Shown: positions 21,116 through 34,500 of the stretch, one piece after another | How the letters are laid out: every line of letters begins with the position of its first letter | Numbering within the stretch: the stretch's first letter is position 1 | From: Diphasiastrum complanatum | Lineage: Eukaryota; Streptophyta; Lycopodiopsida; Lycopodiales; Lycopodiaceae | Assembly (NCBI GenBank): GCA_029204225.1 | Contig: CM055111.1 | Coordinates: forward strand, 28,606,340-28,664,339 | Reading direction: 5' to 3' | Length of the DNA: 58,000 nt | The notes under the pieces: model-generated | What the model was told of the DNA's origin: nothing | The model's database searches: none | Seen by the model: only the letters and a program-made list of their open reading frames with translations | Program-made: the position numbers and the translations under genes

Positions 21116-21360
21116 AGATTAAACATTTACAACTAATCACGAATTACAAGAGTGGCAGATTAGCCACGATCTAGAGTACTTCTGCTGATGTCATGATATC
21201 TGATCTGATATTTGTACCCCATGGTACTTGGCTGATTTTCTTGTTCAGTTGAGGAGCACGACTGATTTCGTGTTTTGTCTTGTCGTGTCGTGTTGTCATT
21301 TGTCGAAAGGTCAGGATTGAAAGCTAGCAAAGCTTTGTCAATAGAAACATTTTGTTTCTT
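21116..21360 (-). pseudogene. Second copy of copia 3 pol 3' end beyond the LTR
   Basis: Nearly identical to 17705-17945: both begin GAGATTAAACAT and run through the same residues (QNVSIDKALLAFNPD near 21315-21360). It lies on the outer side of the LTR and in the same orientation, so the single LTR separates the end of one element copy from the start of another. Confidence 0.87.
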
Positions 21361-21411
21361 CACATTTGTGAATATCTAATAGTGAAATAAAGCTTTCAAA
21401 AAAAAAAAAAA
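21361..21411 (+). other. Short sequence with poly(A) signal and A15 tail
   Basis: AATAAAG near 21382 is followed about 10 bp later by a run of 15 A at about 21396-21410. This resembles the 3' end of a retroposed polyadenylated RNA, perhaps a severely 5'-truncated LINE or SINE. It directly abuts the truncated copia piece on its left. Confidence 0.45.
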
Positions 21412-23620
21412 AGTCCCAATGAACTCGCAAGCTAGGTCTCAAGGGGGCCCAAATACTAAAACTATAGTCTTAAGTGTTGAAAAATGGCTATTGAATGCTA
21501 AATGACAAAAAGAAGCCATTAGGGCTTGCAACTATACGACCCCAAGGTACCTTCAAGGCCCATTAATGTCTCTTATACAGGCCCTATAACTTTCCCTCCT
21601 TAGGAAAGGAATGTCTTTAGTGCTGATATATAGAAAATGTTGATGCTGTGAAGTAGACTAGATATATCGAGGAGGATATTGCCATAATGTGTAGACCACA
21701 AGATGATAGAAATTAACACGTCTATGGGTCAAAACAAAAATAAAAGCCCCAAAAATTTAGGTTGTAGTTGCTATGTGTTTGAATCTCAATGTTTGATGGC
21801 TACCTTGCAGCTGAGATCCCACTGATGCCATATGATAGTAAGCCCATTGACACTAAACGATTTTTGTGAGATATATAGAACATTAGTAATAGACTTGTCA
21901 CGAGGAGCCTAGTATAATTGTTGATTGATATAGTAGTGTGTGCTGAAGCAAATATATACCCTTGTATGTATAAATAGCAACATTGAAAAGAAAATCCAAT
22001 GTGTTTAGCGAGCTCTATGAAGAAATAGATTTGGACATGGAGAGAGAACGCCCAAGCTTCTTGAAGGGATCATGAATGCCGGGTGTTGCAATCTGCTCAT
22101 AGAATGCACATAGGGCCAAATGGAATTGCATGCACCTTGCATACCATACGGTAATAGTCATCGTTGACTCTAAATACCATCCCCAACATAGAAGCAATGT
22201 GACTCATAAATGGCTCCGTAGACAAAAAAAGAGTCATTGTAGCTATATAGAAGCTGAATGCTTAAAAATCATACAAATGGACCTCTAAATACAACCGAAG
22301 AAGGAAATATAGTAACGAGATTCTGTGTGGAAAGGCTTTTGTGACATGAACTATCATAATGACTAGTTACACTTATACTTCTGCTCATGACAATGATAAT
22401 GTATCTCGTATGTATTCAAAACTTGTGTGACAAATATGGCTCATCATTTTTATCTTGTTCTGACATATCTCAAGACTCCTCAACATGTGCCTAAGCTTGT
22501 GCACCATCCAATGTTTCGTAAGTCACCAATTTATTAAGATTTGAACCAGTTTGTTTGACTTCGAATTGGATTTAGGCTTAGGCCGATCCCTAAGAAAATC
22601 AATACCCATATTATCTTGAATGCCATTCTATCCTTCTCATTGACTTTAATTGACTATAAGATAGAGTGGTTGTAAACTAGTGACTGCATTATCTACTCTA
22701 TAAATTGTAATTGTAATCAATAATCTTGTAACAAATAAAAAGAGCTAGAACCTTTTAGAACCCTAAATCTGATTTGCCCATTTTTTTTGGAAGGCAACCA
22801 ATACAAATAACTTGTTTTGTTGAATTGGGAGTCATAGTACATAGATAGCCCTAGACTTGGAACTACTTAAAAAAACTTATTTCTTTCAATTATGAAAAGG
22901 CCGATTTTGAAACAACGGGAATCCTTTTGAAATCTTGTAAAAAGACACGATGGATTGTAGGTCCAAGCAAATGTTGGAGAAATGCTTGTGATTTTCGCCT
23001 TTGGACGAAGTTGGTGTGATGGTTTAGTAATGTAGAAGGAGAGTCTTCAATGATCTACATCACTTTGTAGTCACCATGCCGTAGAATGTGCTGGTTGTGT
23101 CCACATGCACAATAGAAAGGGCAAGTTTGAAGTGATCAAATTTTGACTCCACATCAAGATTGCTTGTCAAATTGTTTGTACCACCCTTATATTATAGGTG
23201 ATAATGGTAAAGTAAGTTGAGAATATCTACATATAGGCTAGCAAAGATGGTTGGCTAAACCTAAGAATTGGCAAAGTCGATGAACAATGAGACGTTTAGG
23301 TTTAGGCCATGCACAACTACATTGAAGCTTAGAAGGGCCAAAGAAATGCAAATAGAACGGTTTTTCAAATACTTAATGAACATAACCAAAGAAACACTTA
23401 TTTTTTGCAGATAAATCATGTTGAATGATGCACTGCACCTTTTCAAGATGGCCAAGTTGCAAGTCAATTGTGCTAACATGAACCAAGGGATCATCAAAGT
23501 AAATCATAATAAATGTAGGAATATCAATAGGTCATTCATATTAGGACTGTTTCATACACTAAAAGACATAAGCTTATATTTTTTATTTGTAGTTACAAAA
23601 AGCAAAATTGCATCTATCAA
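21412..23620. other. Unassigned AT-rich sequence
   Basis: Only short chance frames. No protein similarity, RNA gene or clear repeat is recognised on either strand. Confidence 0.4.
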
Positions 23621-23623
23621 TTG

Positions 23624-24165
23624 ATGGTGGCCGTCCTAATCACCTCGTACTCCCGGGTCAATGAGAGTTTTCCAGGCTCTCAGAGGTATGACCGCTGGGA
23701 GATGACATGGCTACTCGGTTCAGTGCTCGACTTGACTTCTCATATTCTTGATCTATAAAGCAATGCTAGATATTGTATGCTTGGGTAGGATTTAACTAAA
23801 CCTCGGGAGACTCTAGATCAGAAACAGTTTAGTCCTAATAGGATCCCCCAACCTTATGAAATGCTAGTAAGACTCGAACGGATTCTAAAAGGGAGTCACA
23901 GGTTGTCCACCCTAGATCCAACCTACAAATTCAATCTACTATAAGTGACAATCCAACTGTCATCTTGCAACATACTTTGGGAGTTTGGCTCCTATGCCTA
24001 TGTGCATCATTGCATGGTTAACTTCTTCGGTACTATCTGATTCTATAAGGTCGAAAGAGCCTCTTGAGAGCTTGAGGCATTTTTGATCGACTCAAAACAC
24101 GGTTTTGATATCAGATTCGGTAGATGGGTCGTATGGTCAAGATGTTACTACAGTGCTATCAGAAC
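23624..24165 (+). repeat. Possible decayed plus-strand LTR with PBS-like end
   Basis: At 24150-24165 the sequence TACTACAGTGCTATCAGAAC resembles an LTR ending in ACA followed by a degenerate TGGTATCAGAGC primer-binding site. A start TG near 23624 is only a guess. Downstream, 24166-25734, no gag or pol motif could be recognised. Confidence 0.25.
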
Positions 24166-25734
24166 TTCTTAAAGATTCCTTCTGTAGTAAAGTCATTGTT
24201 AACATCTTCAAAGTGAACGTGAAGAAGGTATGTTGAAGGGGGACCTGCTCTACACCTAGCTCCTTTAAAGTCTCTACCCATTCAAGTCATGACGTTCGAA
24301 GATTTCTACTTGGTTTGTGTTTTAGGGGCCTATTCAACTGATGAAGTGCTGGGCATGCAGGTATAGTCGCATCAGACTTATCTCAACTTGAAATATGCCT
24401 TTGCCCTTTCTATCTATGGTCGTTTTATATGCAAGACAAGATTTCTCGTTCAGTTTTGTCTAACCAGTCTTGGATCTATGTGACATTCCCTCTTGGTAAT
24501 GCTTGTTGACAGTCCCACTTGCTATTCAGCCTCCCATCATGGTAGATCTTAAGTCGATAAAGCTTCCTTCCATCCTGTATAGGTTCTTCTTATCTCTGGT
24601 TCTGTTTGCAACCATGTCTAGGCAACTTAATTTCACTGGCATGGTCCCTCTTGTATTGATTAATTGACTTATCATCCCTATGATGTTCTTAGCATGCTGT
24701 TGATTTTCTTGACTAACGGCTGCCTCAAAGGTCCATGATTTTATACTTAGAGTTGATATCGCTTAGGCTCCATTTGAGGTAATTCCATAGAACCACATTT
24801 GGATATATTCTTACACTGACAAACAATCCATATGTCCCTTCTTTATGTAAAAACATTGTGGTTTGGGCCCAATGTAATGCCTTCCGGCCCTAATGTCAAG
24901 GGTAGGTCCATAAAAGTGTGTGGTTTCCATCAATCAGTCATAAGCAAAGGGCCAGTACTTAACCACTGGTTCTTCCACTTTGCAAAAAGTGAAGTTCCTG
25001 TGAATTTTCTCAAGTTCTTACAAAAAGTTTTTGCTTGCTAAGGTTGGGGGGGGCTTATTGGCCTTGACTTTGGATTTTCCATTTGCCGGTCCCTTTCACT
25101 AAATATTGTCGTAATGCTGGATTCTCGTGTCGTAAATTCACCGTTCCCCATGCTTGTTGTGTCCGATTCCAATCCCCATATTCGAGCACCCAATTTCCAT
25201 TTTTGATCCCGCTAAACATTGTTATGTCGATTTTTATGACTATTTTTCCTTCTGGTAGCTCAAGTGATCTGATTTCGGTCTTTTGAGTTGCCGACTCTTT
25301 TTGTGTGACAGACTAGAGCAATCTTGGACCTGGACTGGCCATCCCTGAAAAACAAAGAGATTTCTCTATTAGTCAAAATATTTTTGGGTACATCGAAACT
25401 GTGCTCGACATTGCCGGCATGTTTATATCCGGGTCAATTTTAAGGCCGTAAAGTTTTGACTAGCCACATTTAGGTGGGCTGGGACCTATTTCTACATGGA
25501 CCGGCATTTTTTGCTAGGTCTTACAAAAAATTAGTCTATGTCCACTATTTCCGACGGTTATCGTATAAAGATATATTGTCTATTAATAATGAACGTGTCT
25601 AGCCACTTTAAGGGCGGGCTGGGACCCCCTTTTTGGTCCACTTTTTTGTATCAACTTTGCCCGAATTCACAGTATTTTGGTGCTCATCAAATGCTCCGCA
25701 ACCGCTTTCTGCTCAATATTAGTCCGATTTTTGC
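24166..25734. other. Unassigned sequence, possibly decayed retroelement
   Basis: No open frame of support. A weak knuckle-like CFYIKKGHMDC is readable on the minus strand near 24840, but lacks one cysteine. Confidence 0.3.
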
Positions 25735-27135
25735 CGTCAAAAATTCGGCTAACACCATGCTCGAGGTGCTTTCCATACAATGCCTACTTCAGAAGGCAAA
25801 CATGCATACGTAGTCTTCCTTCCCTTTGACTATGAAGACATCCATTTGTTCAATGCTCCAATTGAAATGAGTGGCAATACTAAGACAATTTTGATGGTGT
25901 GCACTTTAGCTATGGAAGCAAAGGTTTCATCAAAGTCTATGCCTTACTTTTGCACGTTCCCTTTGGCCACCAATCTTGTTTTGCATTTGTCCATTTCACC
26001 ATTGGCATTGTACTTGATTTGGTACACCCACTTGGTGCTAATTGGCTTCTTGACATTACTCCTCTTCACGAGCTCTCAAGCGTCATTCTTCAAGATGGAA
26101 GAATATTCCTCTTTCATTGCATCCATCCATTTCTTAAATTGAGGTGCTTCAACAAATAAGTTTGGCTCATCATCATCGAAACTCTAGCCACTAAAGAAAA
26201 ATTCAAATGGGTTCGAGGGTTTTCCTTTTTCTCAATACTCTTTGATTGCTTGCCTCATCATGCTCCAAAATTTGGCCATCTTCCTTGGATGTTTTTCCCT
26301 CCAATGTTGTGGTGGGGATTTGTTTTGAAGATAAACTGCAGTTTGGACAGCCTCAGCTGGAAAAGAATGAGAATGATAATTTTTAACATGTTATGAGCAG
26401 ATTCGGCAATTTTCCTATTCTTCCTTTTCGATACACCGTCTTTTAAATTTTTAATATATGGTACTCATTGCAAAAATCTCTAATTATTAGAGATATACTC
26501 ACCATCTCTATCACTTCTAAGGCATTATTTTCTCGTCCATTTGGTTCTCAACCGAGGCTTCTCAACAAAGGAATTGAAAGCTTGTGATTAATCGAAATAG
26601 ACCAAACAATTTCTTGACAATCACCTATAAAAGTCATGAAGTAAGATGTACCATGAAAAGATTGCAGTTGAAAAGGTCTCCATCAATCAGAGTGAACAAG
26701 ATCAAGAATACCTTTTGTCCTTGTTGCCTCATTTGTAGGAAATTTGATTCTATGATGCTTTTCCGAAATGCAAGCTTCACAAATAGTTCCTCTTGACATT
26801 TGCTTCTTGTAGAGAAGTTTCAAGTTTTGAAAGGAAACATGACCAAATTGTTCATGCCAAAGACGATTGTTATCATCGTTATGCGCTAACAAGATCTCTT
26901 TAATAAATTTATCATGACAAAATTATATCATCAATCCCTTAGTGGTTATGGAACCAATTGAAAGCAGGCAATTTGGAATGTACAATGCATTCTCTATCAT
27001 CCCTATTTTGCCTTTATTTAAGTGGATAGGAATTTTACCTTTGCCTTCAATTTCTTGGGTAGAATCATCTCCAAGAACTATGGTGCTTTTGCTATCCCCT
27101 TTCTTGATTTGATTTAAGAGAAGTCTCACCAATAT
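25735..27135 (-). mobile_element. Ty1/copia fragment, protease to RT start
   Basis: A degenerate minus-strand copia stretch. Protease end: frame 27132-26923 with TIVLGDDSTQEIEGKGKIPI and ALYIPN. Pre-integrase: 26892-26683 with RLWHEQFGHVSFQNLKLLY and CEACISEKHHR. Broken integrase lies at about 26680-26350, then the RT N-terminus at about 26160-25760 reads W-x-LV, KWVYQIKYNANGEMDK and ETFA with frameshifts. An ALYG followed by a displaced PRAW-like motif lies near 25760. No LTR was identified. The plus-strand frames at 25780-26159 are shadows of this RT. Confidence 0.87.
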
Positions 27136-30099
27136 GTATCCTTTGTCTCTTCTCCAACCTCCTTGTGTTGGTCCTTTATCTTCGTGATCCTTGTCAAGTA
27201 AGACATTATGTATTCACCTTGTAATGTATTCAAGAATCTTTGCTTCAAGGAGAGAATACAAGAAGAGGAGGTGATCTCAAACAAAGAAACAAACCTAAGT
27301 AATTACAAGGTACTTTTCTAATAATGATGCTATGATGAATGAAATGAAAATAAGTGATCCAAGAGTGTCATACAACAATTTAAGTTTGGACAACAACATT
27401 AGATATGATGTAAATAATGACAAATAACAATAGGTGCGGAACTCATAAGATATCTAGTAACCTAGTCTTGGATGTCATCATTTGGATCTTCTAATGATAT
27501 CTCCTTGGAATATACTTGTCTCATTAGGCACATGCCGTTAGATGATGAGATAGAGAGTGATAGCGAAGGGGACTTTCCTTGCCTTTAGCTTCATCTATAT
27601 TGCAAGGGAAGATAGTTACTTGCTGAACCACCCAAAACAAGAAGAAAGAGACAAGTGCATAGAAAGCCCCATGTGCAAACAATCTCCATGCGAGATGGGA
27701 CTCTTTCCATGGGAGATCGAGTAGGAGATAGTAACTAAGCTCTTCTCTCCTCCAATGCACCTTTCCTTGCTCACTTTGTCAAGATAGAACTCAAGGAATT
27801 GTGTCCTCCTCCTCCATACGCTACTACTTATATAAGGGAGAGGAAGGAATGGTAAGAGTGGAAGAGGTCTTGTCTCCAATATTGCCTAGAAATAGATTAC
27901 TTGACCTTTCCCTCTTAACAATTTGGAATAGCAATACCTGGAATAACAGAGAGAGGAAACGGAATGTGTGTCTTTCTGAAAACTGCAGATTGCTTTCTAC
28001 ATGAAAGGCTTCGTGGTAAACCCTTCTGGAAGGTGGGCTGATCCTATTGTGCTTTAACCAGCCCATTTTAGTCCTTTCAATGCAGTTTTTTAGCTCTTCC
28101 ACTGCTGCACGATGGCGCAATTATTGCCTTTTTTTCAGGATGAACGTCTTTTCCTTGCATGGATTGTTGTGCCTGTATAATTATGTTCTTTGGTATTCAG
28201 TGGTCCATTCTAGTGCTGTGCCCAATCTGTGTCTTATGTGTTCAAAAAGCATCACTTTGGATGTTTTGCATTGCTATAGACAATTTCAACTAAGGTATCC
28301 GTTTTTTTACAACTAGTGCCAATGGATCTGCTTGGGTTATGGTTGCCTTAAATTTTTCAGAAAGTGATCCTTGTGCACATGTATTGGTTCTGGTGTTTCA
28401 CATTTTACTATGTTGGCTTCTTTTACTTCTGAAGTCAACCTTGATGTTGGAAATGTCTCTCTTGTTACTGAATGCGTTTTGTATGATCCAATCTAGGATG
28501 GAATCCAGCCATCACCATTAGAGTCTTGCAAAGTTTGGCATTTGACAGTTGGCATTTGACAGACTTGTTCCTGCCATCATTTGTGATTATGATTCAGGCA
28601 CATTAGAGGTAACCTGGCCAGCAAACTCTTTGTCACTTCTTGTTTCAGCAGTATGCCCATTTCTCAGAGGCATGACTGTAAGAAATAACGATGGCTTCTA
28701 AATCATCAACATAATGCTGTGAACATTGGATCAGAAACAGTTACATAGGGAAAGAAGTTTGAGGAGCATTCTTTGTTATATCCACTTGTGTTCCTAGTTT
28801 TGGCAGACAAGTCATTTCCCAGGATGTGGGTGCTATCCTTTTGTGGCAGATATTTATGGGTTATAGGTTGTGCGCATGCATTTGGTCCTCATAGATCTTG
28901 GGTCCACTTTATATTGGGCTTGCAGTATATAAAATGGCATCCAGAATGTTATTTTAGCCTATTGTGATTCAGGTGACTTCACTGACTTGGAGCCAGGCAT
29001 GGACCCTTTGACTCTACATCTGGGCAGCGCCACACCCCTCCCCTCCCCTTCCAGGATAGTACTGCAGTTTTCAGAGGAGTTGAGTGTTCTCTGAAACTCC
29101 AGTTTTATCAGAGGCGTGAATGTATGGCAAGGACATGGCTCATAGCATGCTATGTAGCAAGACTATATCAAAGAGGAGCCTGTTCTTTTTAGAAAAAGAA
29201 CTGATTTTTAAATTAGTCATAGCTCGGAGCTAACTCTTTGGTACAAAGTAACTGTTGGTGTGAAAGTTTTCTTTCTGAACATTTTTTCGTTTGTGTGCTA
29301 TGAGCTGCTCAGATTTGGTCAAGCACTAGGACCTGTATCTTGATTATATTTTGTCCCTATGTCCAGGATTTTGAGGAATCTCAATCGTCTAAAAGTTTGG
29401 CTTTTAAAAATGATGATTGACGTTAATGCATAGTAACTTGTGTGACTGTCTGACTCCAGTAGCTTTGCGAAATCGTTAATAGCAAGTTTAGTCAGTCCCA
29501 TTTTGCAGATGGTATCTTTTTGACTATTTCCTTTTTTCAAGTGGTCCAATTTGCATTCAAAGTACAGGAAAGCAATAAAGTTAGTAGCTTCACCAACCTT
29601 ATGCAAACTGAGGACAAGCTACTGTGTTTTATGCAGGCTGCTGAAAATTACCTTGAAGAAAAGGTTTTGACCTTACTAAAATTCAGGACAAGCTATGGTG
29701 TTCAATTGAAGCTACTGAATTTGGAGGTGCAGACACTAGTGTTGTTTCAGTGATTGACATTGTGGCAATGAAAAAGAATGCCAGTGGCCACCTGAAGTCC
29801 ATTCTTCTGTAGGATATACCAGGATGCCAGTGTCTGGATCTTTGCTCAAAGCCATTGGGGTCATGCCTTTGTTAACTTGCACTTGGTTTTATTAATGCCT
29901 ACGGCTAGAGGTCAAATGCATTTCTTGACTTTTCTGATGCCAAGAAAGCACTGCGACTATATAACAATGTCTCAGATTCACAACTTTCAAGTCACAAGAT
30001 TTCAAGTTTCACACTTCATTCATTTATTGAAAAATAACAAAATGCTACTGTGAGATATAGGGTGCTAAGATCTTTTGACCTCTTTGATTTACAGGTGAT
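27136..30099. other. Unassigned sequence, one LTR-promoter-like TATA site
   Basis: No coding region is supported. The minus strand at about 27822-27836 has CTTATATAAGTAG, a good TATA box, in a pyrimidine-rich setting on the outer side of the copia fragment at 25735-27135. It could be the remains of that element's LTR, but no PBS or TG...CA ends are visible. Confidence 0.3.
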
Positions 30100-31510
30100 G
30101 GCAAGATCAATGAATTACATGTCCCCATAGTCCCAGAAAGCTCAGAAGAATGGAGTAAAGAAGCAAAAGTAGTATCAATAAAATCCTAGGAAAGGATCAT
30201 TTGCTCTGGTGCCAACAAGTGAAGACTTTTCATTGTAGCTTGGCCCTTGATGTTGATATTGCCAGCTTATTCTACTGCAGCTACTTTTTGTACATGGACT
30301 TATATGAGAAGTGGATTCTATTTCTCTTTTGTAAACAAGCAATATGCAATGAAGCACATCAAGATGCTCACAAGAAATGGAAGAGGCAACCTAGATAATT
30401 ATATGTGAATATGGTTTAGCTTGCTCTTTTGTCACTTGGATGGGCTATATTCAGTATTGAAGCTAATGATACACATGAGATTTGCTTACTGTATGACTCT
30501 TCATCATATGAGTAGCTGCTGTGTAAGAGGTTTTGTCTGTTAGGGAAGAGGACATTGCTGGACATGAGAACTTTCTAGAACTTCTTTGGAATATTTCTGA
30601 GGTGCTCTGTATCGTTGATCATATAAAAGGAAACATTCTCATTGCATTCAGATACTGCAAATGACCTCTGGGTGCTGTCATTTTAGGTTTCAACTCCAAT
30701 GCAGGAATGATTGTATTCTTATGGCTAGGTGAAATACTAAAAATTACTTGCTTGTTTGGAGACCTGTGATCTTGGTATATATGGTGATTTGTAGCTTTTT
30801 CTTCACTTTCATCTTTCTACTTCCCATGAATACCTGGCTGCATCGATGCGTCACCATTCCTATTCTGTCTTATGTCTCACAATCCCATCTTGGAATGCAT
30901 GTTTGACAAAGCAAACGTTTGATTTTTAGTACTTTATTCTAAGCTTAGTTGCTGGGTAGTGAAGATGAATATTCTACAACCAGCCGGGCTTACATAACAA
31001 GCCTCAGCAAGTTCTTTGAAAGGATCATCTACTCTGGTACCAGCAAGAAAAGGCTTCCCATTTTAGCATGTACTTGTAGCATGTTCATTGACATTGGCCC
31101 GAGTCTCAAGTTTTTGGAATTTCAGCGTCTTACGCAAATGGTTTTTGTACACGCGCTTAGATGAGAAAAGGCTCAATTTCTTATTAAAAAAATCAATGAC
31201 ATGCAAAGAAGCACATCAGAGCTCATGAGACGGGGAAAAGGAAAATTAGATAACTAGTTCCGTGAAGACATTTTGATTGTTCTTGAATCACAATGAAGCA
31301 ATGCTATTTGGTTGGTACAAGTCCCAATGAAGTTATGTCTCCTTGTCATGATTATCTGATTGCACTGGTTGGAAGTCCTATTCGATTATGCATGTCTCGC
31401 AACCTCATGTCAGAATGCATGTCCCACAATTAAAATGTTTGACTTCTGGTACTCGTGTTAACATTAGTAGCTGATTAGAGAAGATGACCGTCCCTACATG
31501 CAAATGGACG
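30100..31510. repeat. Diverged direct duplication of a 0.5-0.8 kb unit
   Basis: The block at 30185-30405 (starting GGAAAGGATCATTTGCTCTG) is similar to 31018-31255 (starting GAAAGGATCATCTACTCTGG) in the same order. Both reach a shared GATAA end after an AAGAAGCACATC / GAAGCACATCA word. A later block at 30865-30935 is similar to 31390-31455 (GGAATGCATGT / AGAATGCATGT, then TTTGATTTTTAGTACT / TTTGACTTCTGGTACT). Short peptide-like stretches (ERII-YSG) occur in both, with stops. Confidence 0.55.
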
Positions 31511-34500
31511 TTGTGCTATTATGTCCTCGAGTTTCATGTAGTGGCTCTGTTGCCTAGCAGAAGAGTAAATTTCTGATACTGCAACTAGCACTGGAGGGCA
31601 CATTTTGTGCTTAAAAGCTTTAGTTTTGAAGGGTTCACGTGCATTAGGAATTGTAAATATGCATTATCAATTTTTATCTCTGTTCCTTATTATGCATCAG
31701 ATTAGAAAGATATTTTATGCATCCATTGTATGTGAACTCTCCAGATATGTATTTGTTGCTAATACATTATTTTGAAGCTCGTACAGATCAAGAACAAGCA
31801 GTTTATTCAGCTAAGATGGATGCTGCTTTGCACATAGTCTGACTTTTTAGAGATGGCATGTATTTTCTTAGCATACCTATGGAGTATATCAACCATTCGT
31901 ACTTGCAATGGCTCCCTCTCTAGCAGTTAAATTCTTATTTTGTCCTTATAGATGTCGTTATTACTCTACCAACCTTTTATGGCAACCTCAGGGTAAAATG
32001 GCATTGAAGTTTAACCAATTTTAAGGTGGTCTTATCTGGTGCATAACTGTTAAAGTATGTTTCAACATTCTATCAGGCAGCAGGAACATATAGTGATTGA
32101 CAATATAAGGGAGACACTAAATTTTTGATGAACATAGCATACTCATCACTTGAGCTGATTTTTGCTATTTTTAGAAAAAGGAAAGGGCATTCAAGTGAAA
32201 CATTCTGTGCATAATTGTTCTGTGGAGAAAAGCTTTTTTAACTGGTTGCCATTTCTGTGCAATAAAGGTTAAAAGGTTTCAAGAATATGCAGAATTATAT
32301 GGATTGAAAGAAATGTTTTCTATCTGACAGAAGTGTTGGCTAGATCTTTTAGTTGAACTGTAGCTAATAAACATGGGAGTTTGACTCAGTCACCTGCCAA
32401 TAATGCTCCAACTTTCTGCGTTTTTGTTGTTTGTATAACAGTTTGAGGCAACTCTGAATTAGTTACAGATAGTGAAATGGTAACAGATTTGATGCTTGAC
32501 CCACATTATGTCAGCTGTAAATTTGGAACCTGAACACAATTTCACCAGCTATTACTCATAGTGTCAGTTACTGAGAAGGTTAGGAATGAGATCACAGGCA
32601 CTGCATGTGCTGCACCCACCCACTAAGTGTCTGGATGCATCCTTAGAGTGACTTCTCATGGCCTGGTTTTAGTCTTAAAAGAATCTTTCCTCCTGTCATC
32701 CATGCAGAAGCATAGCTGTATGGACCACACAAGGAGATATCTTAACTCTGGAGGTCGAGGAATTTAGATATTAATTTCTAATTTGATGGAAAAATGACAA
32801 GTGTGAAGAGATAAGGCCAGTTAGATTAGCCCAATCCTCTGATGGTTGCGGTGGCATTTAGTGTTTGCTGTTAGATTTCAGATATTTTAATGTGGGTCAT
32901 AGGAAAGGATCATGTTTGGGAGCTTAAATTAGCACCACAAGGTTTTACTACATCTGAAGAGAATGTTAGATGGAAATTTGGCATTGGCGAAGTGAAAATG
33001 TTGACCTCCAAAAAAGGCACTGCACTTTTGCTACAGACATTGTTGCTATCAATCTTTACGTGGTCAAGATGGTCCCAAGGTGGAAATAGAAAGTGATGGC
33101 TGACCAGGTCTTATTCACACAATTTAGAACAAGTTGTCTATTCCTAGCAGTCATAGCTCTGCTCCTGCCCAGAATTGTCCTTGTGAATCATTATCAAGTA
33201 TGACTTTAAAAAGGCAAAATAGCAGATTAAAAAATCATAGTTCTGAAAACAAGAGTGTAGCTATAGCAGCTCTATGAACAATACTTTATCACTGTACTGA
33301 AAGTGGAGAAATTGTAGTTGAATACAACAAAGTTGGGTTGCATTATATTGTAAAAACAAATAAGCAAGAGCTTATACTCTAGATTTGATGCAGTTTAGGA
33401 ACATTCTTTTGAATAGAAGGGACTAAGGTAGGGTATATGGGCCCAGCTGAAAAGGCAAGTAAACTCAAGTTGGTGCAATACTTGGGCCCCTTGGCCAACA
33501 ATGATATACAAGTTGGTATCATAGTATTCCATTGTACCCTTGAAATGTGAGTGCAATTGTACAAAACCAAGCGAAAAGAAACATTTAGGTCTTGTCTAAG
33601 CTGAATTTTATTATTAAAGCTGATTACTTAAGTTGCATCCATGTGAAATAGCTTTAGGCATGTAGCACTTAACAGAGCCATATGTTAACTATTTGTCCAG
33701 TTCTTTGCACATGGTTTTGATATTGTTTGTAAGTTGTACCGCTCTTTTTTTAGATGATTGCAAATTTTAAAGGAAAGGGCAACATTATTATATTGTCACC
33801 TTGTAGTGACATATTTAGAAAGTTCAAAGGAGCCACCATGATTTTGTATTGTGTTATGTTATAATAGCTTATGTATGCTATTGATGGATGTTGCTCAAAG
33901 TTAGGATTATTTCGTTGTCCTAGTCATTTATTACTTTTATATATACAAAAATCATGCATGCTCAAAAAGTGCTTGTGTAGTTTTTGTACCAACTAAATAT
34001 GATTTATCTTTAGTATATGTCTCAATTTCACATATTATGAGTTTCCTTAAATGTCAAACTAGACGATGAAGGGTTTTCAAGGTGAGGGCACATTGTCCAA
34101 GTTGACATAGATTGTATGGGCAATATAGGTGAAGGGTTTATATATGTTATGAGGAAATGGGTAAAAGGTCAAATGTAAGGATAAGCATTAAATAAGATAA
34201 ATAAGGGATGGAGTATCAATAATTGCCAATGGTTAATGGTCAATAAGCAATGGAGCCCTTAATTTTATTTTGATTGGTTGCTTTGTGATTTGCTATTGTT
34301 CATAACGTTCAAGGCTATGGTGTAAGGTTTGATTCTTCTTTTGCTTGCACCTTTGCTCTTGGAGCGATTTATTATTTTTATGAAGTATAGGAAGTAATTA
34401 GGATTTAAGTTCTCAATTCTTATAAGAGAAGACAATTCTTCTTCATATTAAATTGATGATTGTGAATGAGGATATGGGGAGGATTTGTTGAGTCCACTTG

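Noticed and set aside
24800-24880. Possible gypsy-type zinc knuckle on the minus strand
   Set aside because: One cysteine is missing and spacing is wrong; no protease or RT was found nearby.
25780-26159. Plus-strand frames of 86-120 codons
   Set aside because: They are shadows of the minus-strand copia RT in the same place.
27524-28120. Three overlapping minus-strand frames of about 80-100 codons
   Set aside because: No protein motif; the region more likely represents a decayed LTR because of its TATA-like site.
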